A stretch of 64,000 nt of DNA from Dictyophora rubrovolvata (Eukaryota; Basidiomycota; Agaricomycetes; Phallales; Phallaceae). Positions 27,267-39,100 of this stretch are shown piece by piece. The position numbers were made by a program, and so were the translations under genes. The stretch covers positions 1,984,001 through 2,048,000 of the forward strand of contig CP114117.1 in assembly GCA_029959195.1 (NCBI GenBank). Reading direction: 5' to 3'. The notes below the pieces were generated by a model, which saw only the letters and a program-made list of their open reading frames with translations, was not told the DNA's origin and made no database searches. The number at the start of each line of letters is the position of its first letter. The first letter of the stretch is position 1.

Positions 27267-27957
27267 CTATTCAAAGATCCAGGCACTCTGGTTGAGATTA
27301 TATTGAACAATGCCTTCAGGGAACCATCTGAAGAGAGAATGCATTAGCATACAAAGAAGTAGAACGTTTGTTATCAACCTACAATGCAATTTCCTTCTCT
27401 GCGCTTTCGACAGAGTCCGAGCCGTGGCATACGTTCCGTCCAACAGCGAGAGCATAATCTCCACGAATGGTGCCTGGACGAAAATAAATAAATAATTAGT
27501 ACCACCCTTGGCTTTCAAATCGCTGATCAGCAACTCACCAGGTGCCGAGCTCAATGGGTTAGTAGCACCGAGCATTACACGCCCGGTTTTAACGGCATCA
27601 AGACCTTCCCAGACCATGGCAACCACAGGCCCAGATGCCATGTACTTGATTAAGCCGGGGAAGAATGGTTTCGAGCTGAGATCAGCGTAGTCTACAATAG
27701 ATGCATCGGTTATCACGTTAATTCAAATATTGTGAATTGTTACATACGTTTTTCAAGATGCTCGACAGTAGCATGAACCAGTTTTATAGCCACTAATTTG
27801 TAACCACGATTTTCAAATCGTTTAAGGATTTCGCCAACAAGCCCACGTTGAACACCATCGGGCTACATATACCCAGTGTCGTAAATCATAATGCATCTGC
27901 GACACTTGTGTATTGGCATACCTTAATCATGATGTAGGTACGCTCGCGAATAGACAT
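27267..27957 (-). CDS. NDK1: Nucleoside diphosphate kinase
   Basis: Transfers the gamma-phosphate from ATP to NDPs through a phosphohistidine. Exon 1 is [12 protein letters not shown], then [101 protein letters not shown] (catalytic His) and [19 protein letters not shown]. About 150 residues, the normal NDPK length. All active-site residues are present; the usual NIIHGSDS reads NVCHGSDS, a mild change. No targeting signal seen, so cytosolic. Confidence 0.96.
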
Positions 27958-28237
27958 TTTGTTTAACAAATAAAGAGAGAGAGGTTATCAGAACAGATCT
28001 AATAAAGAGCAATCTCAGAAAGAGCGAACGGTCGAGAGATTATATAAGCGAGCGTCAAATCTGTTAGTGAGGCCCGGGCCAATGCTGTCTGGTCATCTAA
28101 TTCGCCTATCTCTCGCTGTTAGTGTAATGACAATGAAAATTTACTATTTAAAACGTCATAATTAAGTCTTAAAACTGGACAATCTAAAACACTTGAAGCT
28201 GTCCGTAAAGAGAAAAAGGGCATGCAACCCTGCTAGG

Positions 28238-30004
28238 CTAATCATCCACCAGAACGATCGAGTCCAGGACCGAAAAACCAACAGCAACACCACCTTCATC
28301 ACTTTCCCTTCCTTTGGTCCGAACCAGCCAACCAGCTTCCCTCTCAGCCGTCCGCCTACCCTTTCCAAACAAGGCCCATCCAAAGATTCCGACTTCACTA
28401 ACAACGTCAGCCTTCACACGACCGGCCATTCCACCTCCAGCTCTAATAAGCCAATTATGAACATCTTGGGGTGGTTGTATCAATTTCATAGCGATCCAAG
28501 CTTCCCTTTCTGTTTCTTTCAACGAATCCAGGAACGAAGGAATAGAGTCCTTATAGACGTTATTACCCCCTCCTTCTCTTTGTGGTTTCAACACGAGGTT
28601 TGCATGCTCGTTACGCGCATCGGTAACACCCTGGTCGCCGTTCAAATCCAAAGACCACATATCCATCCAGTTCGCTCGAAGTTGCTCAACATCTTCCGAT
28701 GAGAATCTTTCAGGACCTCTCGATTCATCCAACAAAAACTGTTCAACCACTCCTGGGCGGCCTAAAACTTCTTGCACCTTTTTACCGCCAGCCAATTGCA
28801 AGGGAATGGAAGGGCATTGAATCGCCTGTGAACTGTTCAGTAAAAATCGCGTCTCATAATGGGCTTCTGTAGGATAGTCGGTGGGGGTATATCCGGCGCG
28901 ATAGTAAACCACCGAGACTTCGAAGGATTGTCCATCTGCATCGGAATGAACTAGCAAAATGTTATTCTGTCCAAGCGTGGCAGTTGTACCGAGGACTGTG
29001 ATGGACTTTCGTAGAATGCGAATCGAGTGTCTGAAGATAATTAGTACAAACTTCTTTTGGGGGGCAGAGTGTTTTGTTACTTTTCCAATAACTCATACTC
29101 TAACCACCTTTGATCAAACACATTTCGTTCCCCATCTTGAACCACAAAAAGTATACGCGCACTCGGTAAATAATCAGTTGCGTTGCCATCATAGCCGCAG
29201 GAAAAGATGATTTACCTCTCATTATCATAGGCTTTATGCGCAGCAGCTAACCCTTCAACTAATGACGAGAGTGTATTATTTTCGGGAAAATTTGAAAGAT
29301 TTAAAATGGGACTTGATTTGTAGTATTCTGTAGAAATAAGAAGGTACCTAGTGCAAAAACGCCATTACGACTACCTTAGGGAAGGTTATGATTGCTAATG
29401 TATGAATCGTACCTGTGCATACATGCCGTCTGATTTGATAGAGGGCCGAAAGACGACGAAATTGTGTTGAATTCAACCTGTTTGAAAGTCGGTCCTCCTG
29501 ATTGATCATCGTGTAACAGATAATCAGACCGGAATAATCCCAGATGTAGCGGCTACAGCGACGAGAACAAGCAAGCTGAATTGAAACTATTTAAGCGAGA
29601 AACATCCAGACAGCACACACCTGAACCATCGGATGCTTTTTCCAACCTTGCCATAGTGTGCCAACGAAGTCGTCAACTTTACCAACACCTTCATTAGCAC
29701 CCATGACCTTATCCAAAAAATGCTCATCCAGGGCCACACGAGCGTATAAAACATTGTAAATGCTTTGAGACCTTTGAGCTTCTTCAAAAAGTTTTCGTGG
29801 AATCGGGGCAGGGAACAATGTTATGGGTGCGTGTATGGCCGAGGTCGGTGTGGTAAAAGTAGACGGTTCTGTCGACGCGGCTCCATTTGAAGGCGGGAGA
29901 TATAGTAAGCCATGAGAAAGAGCGTACGTCGTTGCCAACAGAGTCAAAGAATCAAGTTGCGACTCTGTTAGCTGAGGCGGCCATTTGGGTAGGGATATGG
30001 TCAT
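28238..30004 (-). CDS. GSH2: Glutathione synthetase (eukaryotic type)
   Basis: ATP-dependent joining of gamma-glutamylcysteine and glycine, the second step of glutathione synthesis. The first ATG is at 30002-30004 (MTISLPKWPPQLTESQL); the frame upstream begins with TTG. Then LFRSDYLLHDDQSGGP, QVEFNTISSSFGPLS, VVQDGERNVFDQRWLEYELL and VVYYRAGYTPTDYP (substrate loop). The ATP-grasp signature VLKPQREGGGNNVY follows, then LIQPPQDVHNWLIRAGG and the C-terminal SEVGIFGWALFGKG. Complete and in the usual order. Diverges from QCR7 with 170 bases between start codons. Confidence 0.95.
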
Positions 30005-30174
30005 CGTTTCATTATCTTCAGCGCTTTTCAGATCTCTCACCAAAGAAAGCGCGTGACGCGTGACGTGATTTTACAAATCAAGTGTCACTACTGCCCCAGG
30101 GAATCGGCGTCAAACCCCTCCGTCAAGAACAAACACCGTCTCGTTTCCATCCTTTCAACTACAAAACATTTGTC

Positions 30175-30742
30175 ATGTGGGGTCCTCTTGGCTATAGCCT
30201 TGCTCCATATGTTAAGCAATCAAAATTCTGGACTCGAATTCTTACGCCGTTCTCCAAGTGGTATTCCGAGGCCGCCGGGTACAGAAGAATGGGCTTGAAG
30301 TACGATGATCTCCGTCAGTATATATTGATTTTATAAGCTGTCGAACAACTGAACAATGTCGTCGCAATATAGTTATTGAGGAGAGGGAGGATGTACAGAA
30401 GGTACGCCCGAAGGTTTTCCTCCAGTTTGAGCTGTCCAGTTCATGGCGGATGATATGACAGGCTTTATCCCGCTTACCCCCCAAAGAGGCCTATGACAGA
30501 ATATATCGTATTCGTATTGCTTCACAGTGCTCGGTCCTACACAAAGATTTACCGAAAGAGCAGTGGGTTAAGCCATCCGAAGTACGTGTGGTTCTTCCTT
30601 ACCTATTATTTCTCTCAATGTTCTCAACCTTTGCCGACAGGACGTTAGGTATCTAACCCCACACGTCGAGGAAGTCGAAAAAGAAGATCAAGAACGAGCG
30701 TTTTGGGACACTATTCAAGTCTCAAAAAAACCCTCCCATTAA
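30175..30742 (+). CDS. QCR7: Cytochrome bc1 complex subunit 7
   Basis: Small matrix-side subunit of respiratory complex III. The start at [19 protein letters not shown] is diagnostic; a longer frame from 30082 is not supported. Four exons by phase: [12 protein letters not shown] | [10 protein letters not shown] | [35 protein letters not shown] | [18 protein letters not shown], ending KKPSH. About 129 residues, as expected. The first intron uses a GTCAGT donor. Confidence 0.93.
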
Positions 30743-31102
30743 CTATTGATACTATCCGTCAGCACGAGAATCTGAGAAATGCACCGAGTTTTTAGACGTG
30801 TATAACTATATAGTTATAAGAGCAAGCGCGATTTAATTGCAGTATCCGAACGATGGTCATCTGAAGGAAGAAAGTCTAGAAACTTATTCAGTTGCGTAGT
30901 ATATAGACTCTACTTCGTATACACTCGATCGAGTCCACACTACCATCGCTCGAATCAAGACATACTTTTCGGTTTTATTAAAGCCTAGTTTAAGGGGTAT
31001 CCTAGTCTGAAGAAGAACTATGGTGGGACAGCGAAAAGTTATCGTACGCGAAGGGTGCAAAACTTAGGCAAAAGTGCTATATCACATGACAATACTCCGA
31101 GA
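30743..31102. other. Convergent 3' intergenic region, QCR7 / acyltransferase
   Basis: About 360 bases between convergent stop codons. It contains the 18-base palindrome described separately, and no convincing open frame. Confidence 0.5.
30801..30818. repeat. Perfect 18-base palindrome
   Basis: TATAACTATATAGTTATA is identical to its own reverse complement. It sits 60 bases past the QCR7 stop. It could form a weak AT hairpin or mark a 3'-end region. Chance in AT-rich DNA is also possible. Confidence 0.5.
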
Positions 31103-32551
31103 TCAACAAATGATTTTTCTATGCCAGAGACTTCGTATCAAGCTCAACGGAACAACTTTGGCATCATTATTGAAAAATCCGCTGCGTATCCATTTATTTG
31201 TCCATCGTCTTCCGGTCCAAGCAAGAAATGTCCAGGTGAAAACACGCATTGTCACCACTTTTCCCCACCGCGGCGGCGGTGGGTTTGTTCCTGCCTGGCT
31301 TTGCACATGACCGGAATGGACAGTGTTTGTTGTCCTATCACCATTTACTTTTTTTTGAAGAGATTCGTTGGGTTCTTTGGCGGTATGATAGAATAGGGAA
31401 GGGAACATTTGATCGACGATAATGGCTTCCAAGATGCATGTCTCGAAGATCATACCGAATGGTTGTGCCATGAAGAAGAATATTACATCGACGTCCCAGA
31501 AATCCACTCTATCAATATTACCATCGCCGTGTTTGAGAATGGACCACCGTTCAGCGTGATACATGATGAAGAGGTGCAACATCGTTGAGATACCAAATGC
31601 ACAGAATATGCGAGTAAAGGTGACTGGCAGGCCGCGCTCGCCCCGAAATGATCTTTGGACGAATCGAACCGCTGGAATAGAAAACTGAGTGAAAACATGC
31701 CGAAAGAGCTGGTGCCATCTGTTTGACCAAAAGTCCGAAACAGAAGTAGCTTGAAAAGGGGAGTCAAACAGAGGTGGCCAGTTGTCTGGATCGTTGCCTA
31801 ACCAAACTGCAAAAGCTGAAAAAGCGGTGTAATGAATATCGAGTGTGATGGAGGTGCCAAAGCAAAGCGCGATTGCGAAGATGCATTGTTGCCAAATAGG
31901 TATCGTATACAACCGTGACGGTCCACGTGCTTGTGAATCCCAATCTCGGCACTTGACAATGGTGTCAACAATATCCAAGAGTACAAACAACTTGATTGCC
32001 TTCTTGAAACTCTCTATCAAAAAGTCTCGACGACGAAGACACCGAGTACTTTTGCATGCGACACCATTCCAGGACTTTGAGTACAAGCTCCAGTCCCATT
32101 CCCAGTTGGAAATCCAACTCGTGCCTCTCAAGGAACAGAACAAATCGAATACGTAGAAAAATCGTTCCAAAAAGGCTTCGGGATTACGGTGAACCACAAT
32201 AATTTTTTCGCCGTCTTTTTTCCTTATCAACCAGCTCGGTCTCGTAATACTAGAATGCCAGAACTGCAAATCCGTGAACTGCAATGCTAGGAAACATCCA
32301 TAACACGCCACAGTTGCTACGCCAGACGCCACGAAGCAGCTGGAAAACAGATGATACAATGAACATGCTTTCCAAAAGTAATAAATTATTGGAGGAAGAA
32401 GGATGAAGCGAAGCAAACGGTGGCAAATGGCGTCGTCAAATGACAAAGTGAGCAGCGAAAGACAAAGCAGCAGAACGGCATACGAAAATGGCACCCCGAC
32501 ATAAAGCAGTTGCACGAGTTCTAGTGGTGATGGGAAATAACCTGAACCCAT
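31103..32551 (-). CDS. Wax-synthase-domain membrane O-acyltransferase, single exon
   Basis: 482 residues in one uninterrupted frame from a clear ATG (MGSGYFPSPLELVQLLY). Multiple membrane segments (VPFSYAVLLLCLSLLTL, LLRFILLPPIIYYFWK). In the middle lies the wax-synthase signature region DFWSNRWHQLFRHVF, followed by a histidine-bearing membrane segment (IFCAFGISTMLHLFIMYHAE) that probably supplies the catalytic His. Fungal relatives acylate sterols, terpenoids, trichothecenes (Tri7) or fatty alcohols; substrate is unknown here. The absence of introns stands out in this region. Confidence 0.82.
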   Translation of the reverse strand: MGSGYFPSPLELVQLLYVGVPFSYAVLLLCLSLLTLSFDDAICHRLLRFILLPPIIYYFWKACSLYHLFSSCFVASGVATVACYGCFLALQFTDLQFWHSSITRPSWLIRKKDGEKIIVVHRNPEAFLERFFYVFDLFCSLRGTSWISNWEWDWSLYSKSWNGVACKSTRCLRRRDFLIESFKKAIKLFVLLDIVDTIVKCRDWDSQARGPSRLYTIPIWQQCIFAIALCFGTSITLDIHYTAFSAFAVWLGNDPDNWPPLFDSPFQATSVSDFWSNRWHQLFRHVFTQFSIPAVRFVQRSFRGERGLPVTFTRIFCAFGISTMLHLFIMYHAERWSILKHGDGNIDRVDFWDVDVIFFFMAQPFGMIFETCILEAIIVDQMFPSLFYHTAKEPNESLQKKVNGDRTTNTVHSGHVQSQAGTNPPPPRWGKVVTMRVFTWTFLAWTGRRWTNKWIRSGFFNNDAKVVPLSLIRSLWHRKIIC

Positions 32552-32744
32552 AATAAACCACCAACTCAGGAATAAAGTGGTCTGCGCTACTCGTACCTCC
32601 GATGATATTTTAATGTCGGGCTCCCAAAGCGATTAAATTGCACTAATGAGTTTTAGATTTTCAAGCTGTCTGTCATTTGCAAAGTTGGACTTATGCTTGT
32701 TATTGCATCTTCAAGTATATATTAATAACTTATGACTGTTCTGG

Positions 32745-35725
32745 CTATGTTAACCCATTTACAACAGCTTGCATCCAGTTTGTTTCCAGCTCTTTCACCA
32801 CTCGTTCAAGCATATTCTTCACAGTACCTGAATCCTTCCCTTCACCTTCCAAATAATATTTGATCTGCATGGAACTTTCTTTAGAAAAACAATCTAAACC
32901 AATACACCCACCTACCTTTGGTTCAGTCCCACTAGTTCTAAGTTTGATCGTTTGAGATAAGTCAGTTATTCCATTTATATGAAGAAAACAAATGCTATAG
33001 TTATACCGCAGAGTTAAGTAGACACCGTCGGATCCCGATAGTGATTCTGCTTTAAATTGAACCATATGACCAGACGACAACGGTAATTCTGGAAGATATG
33101 AAGGTGGGTTTCCACTATCATATCCTATCGTCAGATCTCGCAACCATGTAATTGTTAAGCCCCCTATTTCACGGGGGTATCTACGATATATTCCCTGTTA
33201 ATTGAGTGAAAGGGTGAATAACCAAGCAAAACATTAATCCGCGAGTTGTGTAGATCGAGTACCTCTTCATTTGCTTCGTAATTCCGCAGCCGTGTGAAAA
33301 TTGCATTGATAATTGGAGGGGAGTCGCATACATAATAGCTATTCCGTGTCTGAAGAGAATATGTGGATCCAATTTTTCTGCTTGTCAGGGGGGGGACATA
33401 CCTCGAAATAGCCATATCTACGCTATGATTTAATCTACAAGCAAGGGAGAAAAAACATAGAAAGGACGTACTTTCCATAAAGAGACGTCAGATATTGGGA
33501 AACGGTCATACCGCGTCTCTCTAATTCTACAGCTAATCCCGCGAAAAATACCTGAAAGACATGAGGCGACGTATCATAGGGAAGAGAAGAGGGACGTACC
33601 GTCGCGGCGACACCATCTTTATCACGAATCTCGCTTCCTATCATGAACCCAATAGCCTCTTCGTATCCAAAAGGAACCTAAACTCTCAGAACGGATGGGG
33701 TTTCCAAATGAGAAGGAAGCAAATTACTTCATGACCCTGCTTGACCATGTCCAGCGCAGTATTACCAATGTATTTAAACCCAGTTAGGCATTCAACGTAT
33801 TTGAAATTTTCTCGTTTAGCCATAGCTTTCAACATCTTTGAGCTGACAGTCGAAGCTACCATCGCGAGTTTATCTTGAGACGTCAAGCATGTCAGCAATG
33901 AATAATCGTCCATATACACCATAATTCAACCCTTACTTAGAGGTTTGCCAGATGCAATGTACAGCTAATCAGAAAATTAAGTTGCCATAAAAACATTCAG
34001 TACACAAGAGTCACCTCAAACACACGAGCAGCGAATATGGTACCTAGCATATCACCGGAGAAGATTTTCCAATCCCCGTTTTTACTGACAGGATCACAGA
34101 TTGCGAGGTCGGTTTGCTTCGACGATGATCAGTTTGGATGATAGTGACTTACAGTCTTTCGGCAGCTACAAATCGGTCTGCATCTGGATCTTGGGCTAAA
34201 ACATAATTTGCTTTCTCCTCACTCCCCTTTCGCAAGGCAAGGTTCTGCCGCCGTTTTAGTCGATAAATTGTCTGGTGTTAATAAATTTCATGATAATAAC
34301 CCACCAAGGCACCTTTGCCCCAAATCAAATCAGCTGTGATTTTCATGATATATTATATAGGTCTTACCATTTTCTTCAGGATTAGGAAACTTCACTGTCG
34401 GAAATTTCGAGTCTGGCAGCTTCTGATTTTCTACCGGAATAAAGGGTGACAATCCAACAACCTCAAAAGCTTTAGAGACGTAAGAATTGCTGACACCGTG
34501 CATCGAAGTGTTGACAAATCTGAGTCGAGTTGAAGAGTTTAGTTTTCTATAAAAGATCAATATTGGTTTAATTGAATGAAGATATTTGAGTGAATACCTA
34601 GAACTAGCATCCGGAATTAGATATGAAAAGTAGCTTTCAAGGAGACCATCAGGAAGTGGATGGACAAGGGAGGAGTCAATTATATCTTTCATGCCCCAAA
34701 CTCGTGGTTCTAGGTTGCGATTGATGGCTTCAGCAATCCCTTCATCATTTGGCGGTATGATCTGGGAGGAGATGAGCTTTTGAGCAGAGAGACTTTTTTC
34801 AGAAGAAGAAATACCTGTATTGCGTTTTCCCAGTACACTTTGTAACCGTTGTCATCCTTCGGGTTATGACTCGCTGCAACAAATCTAGGTCGATACCTTA
34901 GGCTCGGATATGGCAGCATCCCGTACCTGTAATCATGACCCCTGCGGCGGCTTTCAATTTTGAAATTGAAAATGGTACCCTACGCGCGTTACAGTCAGAA
35001 CAAGATTCATTAGAGCCGAAAAAGTCCCAACGCTCTTACAATGGGGTCATGGCAAGGCCAGGCAATGGATAAACAACAAACTCAAAACTCAAAAAAACAG
35101 CCTGTGCAAGTTCTGCCCAGTGCTCCGAATTTTCACGGTGATCATGACCTTTTAAAAGTTGATTATAAACGGTCACCACCAAGAAGGGGGCCGGCCCATC
35201 TTAAATTTTAGGTTTACCTATGACGACGCCTTTGGTTCGTGCATCAGGAATTGTTTCCAAAAGGTATGCAGCGAGTCCCTCCAGAAGGCATTGCATTAGG
35301 GGCTTGTAATTGAAGATAGAAAAACATCACCTGAGAGGCTTGGATCACCACCAGGCTGTTCATTCGAGAAAATCCTGCTTCCATTCGACCTCTAAGGCGT
35401 AGAGGAAGAAGCTTTCAGATGGAGACGATTGTCAACGATCAGAAGCGGGTAGACTTATCTGCTGTACCAAACTCGATGCGGAATCTGTTTGCAGAGACAA
35501 AGGCGTTGAAGGAGTAGAAACGCGAAAGATAATGCGAACCGGAGTCTCTTTTCTAAGCCGGCCAAATCCCTAGCATCCCAAAGCTGTTCGATTTCTTTCC
35601 TGGTATGCTCTTCCTGAGCCAAGATCTGAATGATGATGCACATAGGATTGAATTGACTGTAAGTGCATTACCCTATCGAGACGCAGCCAATTTTCGACAA
35701 GATCTTCCAAGGACGTCTCCAACAT
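32745..35725 (-). CDS. PRM15: Phosphoribomutase / phosphoglucomutase, PGM2-PGM3-Prm15 type
   Basis: Alpha-D-phosphohexomutase superfamily. Yeast Prm15 (PGM3) and human PGM2 interconvert pentose-1-P and pentose-5-P and some hexose phosphates. Start ATG at 35723-35725 gives MLETSLEDLVENWLRLDR, ILAQEEHTRKEIEQLW, then FGTAGLRGRMEAG (residues joined across an AT-AC intron, see 35399-35458). Next are SRMNSLVVIQASQGLAAYLL, HDHRENSEHWAELAQAVF, VMITASHNPKDDNGYKVYW (phosphoserine), VNTSMHGVSNSYV, the metal loop DPDADRF, FGYEEAIGFMIG (sugar-binding) and the phosphate-binding LRTSGTEPKIKYYLEG. About fifteen exons. Complete. Function in ribose-5-P supply fits the pentose genes at 47-58 kb. Confidence 0.88.
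35399..35458 (-). other. Probable AT-AC (U2-type) intron, 60 bases
   Basis: On the coding strand the intron begins ATAAGT and ends CTCTAC. Removing exactly these 60 bases joins TTT GGT ACA GCA G and GC CTT AGA GGT CGA ATG, giving FGTAGLRGRM, a strongly conserved motif of this enzyme family. The best GT-AG reading (GTCTAC to TTAG) would give FGTADKGRM and lose the Gly-Leu-Arg. The 5' end resembles the U2 donor GTAAGT with G1 to A, not the U12 ATATCC. A pyrimidine run and CTGAA precede the 3' end. Confidence 0.7.
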
Positions 35726-36165
35726 TTCTACAATTTGCACATAAAAGTAACGAAGAAAACTACCACTGAGTTCATTTATCTAGCGCAATAGGCGCTCGTG
35801 GTACCGGAGTTTCGCTTTTGGACAACTTTTGGACCTGGTGGAGCCGTTAGCTTTGAAATTGTCCATAGAAAGAATGTACATATATCTGAAATCTTTGTAT
35901 AAGGCATCGGCAGCTTCTTCGGGGGTCGTTCTCATTGCAATTGCAACTCCCATCACGACACGACTCCTCTAGGGGCCCAGTTTTACAGTGACTCAGTTCT
36001 ATCTTTTTTAGGGCAAGTACTAAGCCTTCATTATTAAGGGGAAAAAGGTCTTAAGTTAAATATTATCTAAATTATACAGCCTCTTGAACGGGATACAGTA
36101 CAGACTATGCAGGAAGTTAAGGGAAGAAAGCAATTGGACAACCGAAGTAAGGACAGACTAACTAG
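35726..36165. other. Intergenic region, phosphoribomutase 5' / regulator 3'
   Basis: 440 bases between two minus-strand genes. It should hold the mutase promoter and the 3' UTR of the regulator. A short minus-strand frame opens near 35954 but has no recognisable similarity. No gene called. Confidence 0.45.
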
Positions 36166-39100
36166 TTAGTACGGGAGACCCAGCTGCTCCATGTGGTTTT
36201 GCCATGCTGCGTACTGGTTTTGTTGGGGTTGGGGCTGGGACTGTGAATCGGTTCGATCGACCATTGTCGTAGTTAAACCTGGTATAGCAGCGGCTAAGGA
36301 TGACGAACTAGTTGAATTGATGTTTGATATGTAATTAAATGAGCTATGTTGTACATGTGCCGTGGACGTAGGGCCAGTTGATGACATATGTTGTTGCTGA
36401 TGTTGAGGTAGTTGAGTATATAGATTCCCATGCTAAGAAAATACGCATAAACTCAATAAAACATTTGGCGGAATAGCCAACATACCATAACCTGATCAGC
36501 CAGATTGGCAGAAAACATCATTGGAGATTGTGCGATGTATTGTACGAGCGATGGATGGACGCTATCCAAGTGGTTCGTCGGTGGTAACTGTACCATGGCC
36601 GGAGAACGTGGGTAATTGCGTGGAGGGACCTTGCGAGTACTAGTTGCAGCATTTGGCGACGTTGATGCTGGCGTCGCTACAAGATTCGTCTTTCCGCCAA
36701 GAATATTCAATTCTTCGTCGTTATCTAGTAACAGGTTCTTGCGAGAAGCGGGATGCTGTCCGTTACGATATGGCGCATATGCCATCTGTGCCTTGTCCCG
36801 AAGTCGCGTCATGATCGGCTGACAGATTTAATTTGTTAATTTACATCAACGCTAGCTTGCAAGAGGACAAGGACATACAAGAGCTTTGATAGCTGGGGCA
36901 CAATCCTCAGTCGCCGCTTTTTGAAAAAGTTCGTAAGCCAAGTCCAATTGACCTAACGCGTAGGGTGCATAAGAAGAGCGGGTAGCTCGAGTAATTATCA
37001 GGCATAACGCAATCTAAAGAATATAGCTAATAGGCAATCAAATGTCGTTGAGAAAACCTACTGATGCAGAGAACCCATTTGACCAAAAAAGTCCAAACCG
37101 ACAAGCCAAAGCGGGTTGTTTTGAATAGACATTATTCAATGCCATGACAATATAGCATGCGCTGCGATATGTTGCCAGCACTGATGGTGCGAACCGGGAC
37201 TGCATTGGATCTGCCTTTTCACTCAGTGCTTGAGCAAAGTAACCGCGATGAAGAAGTAAGACGCCTGCGTATGAACGTAATATAGTCTTTGTAAAGTAGG
37301 GGGCGTAAGAAAACTAACAGGTAAATCGTCCTTGCACTAATAACCACCGTTGCATTACTGAAGTAACAGTTTCAGGTTGAGCATTTGGATACGGAAGTCC
37401 ATTAGCAAGTGCTTCGGTCTCCGCAGGCATAGCATACGCATGGATCGCTCGGTCAATCTCGAGTATATCATCATATGACGGTGTCTGCGGGTCTAACGCT
37501 TTTGTAAGGACACGGTTGAGCAATTGAGCAAAACCATATTTCCAAGTGTGCCACGTATGTACTAGAATTAAAAATAAATCATAATCATCAAAGTATGCAC
37601 AATATGAAGACATTTACGTTCAGGATTTTGCATTGCATTGATTGAAGCTGCCGGCATTTTACAATCAATTTGGGAGAAATGGATCGTAGCCGGGCGACCC
37701 AAACCCAGGCTCTGCCAAGGTTTCAGAATGAGCATTCGAAACGGTCATAATCAACAGGAAAAAAAATGTTCACCATCCAGCCTTCTAAAGTAACTAGCTC
37801 CCAAAATACTTTTCTCCGGGCCTCGCCGTGTGACCGTTTATCTTCCGCATCCCAATACTGAAGATCGCGATCTATAACCCCAATTGGCCCGAGTTCAGGT
37901 TATGGCTTTTATGACATTTCATACTTACGTAGCCCCAACTAATTGGAACAGAAAGACTGCGTCAATAACCCTGCGCATTGATTGAAGCACTGAATGCCTT
38001 ACCACTTCCGCCAACTAATGATTGAGATATGACATAGCCAGAATATTAAAGATGGAAAGAGGAAAAAAAAGCTGCCCACCTTGCAGTTCAATCCTTGCAG
38101 TGCCCAACCAGTACTAGCAGCTTCTTTCCGATTTATCAACACCAGATAAAAGCCAATCAAGAACTGAAGGAAAAGTTAGTCCTCAAGACAAAGATTTCAA
38201 TATGCGCGAAGATTTTACCATGGCTTGTATAACGGGTAAGGTGGGTTCTAATCAAGAATTAGTTTTTTTTTCTTGTCGATGCATTACACCTAAAAACGAG
38301 ATATATACCTTGCAAAAAAGGTGACGCTGCTAACGAAGCTTTTGCTAATTGGTGCAATTGCTCGGCATATGGCGAGTATGGAGGTATACGAGTATCGACC
38401 AAGACACCATGCGACAGCACGGCGTAAAAGAGAGCTAGGCGATGTGGCAATATCGTTTCTGGGTGTGAAATATGTTCGTAGACATGTCTGAAAATCTCTT
38501 CTTCGAACTGCGGTCTCGGGCAGGGCTCGTACCTAAAAAATGTCTGATAGGAAAAGGGGGCAAAGCAATATAGAAAATTACCTACATCCACGCAGAATGA
38601 GTGAAATAAAGGTCAACCAGTGTCTTGGCTTCGTTTTTAGACGGGACGAAATCAAGAATAAGCTGCAGTAATTGTACTTCTTGGGTGCAAGAGCCGAATG
38701 GAAACGCTTGACATAGATGGAGTATATCTGAGGGAAGCAAATTTTGAACTTCAGGTACCTCGGGCAAGTCCGTCTCGTCCTGGTATAAATACATGAACGC
38801 TTATCCAACTTTTATTACTCGAGAAATATAACCAAGACCATACTTTGACAAAGTGCTAGGGAAAAGTAACGAGTTTGAGAAATGGCGCGCAAGCTAGATA
38901 ACTTCTGGAAACCAACCTCGGTTCGTGCTGTTTGACCGAAAAATCTGGAATGACCATCAACACCAATCTTGAGAGTACCAAAGGCATCCAATAGTGTCGG
39001 AAATGCATCCTTGTCCCTCGGAGGAGATTCCGCAGTTGGTAATTTAGGAGACGAATCATTTCGAAACTCGATGGGGACTTTTATTAAAAGCAAGTCCTCT

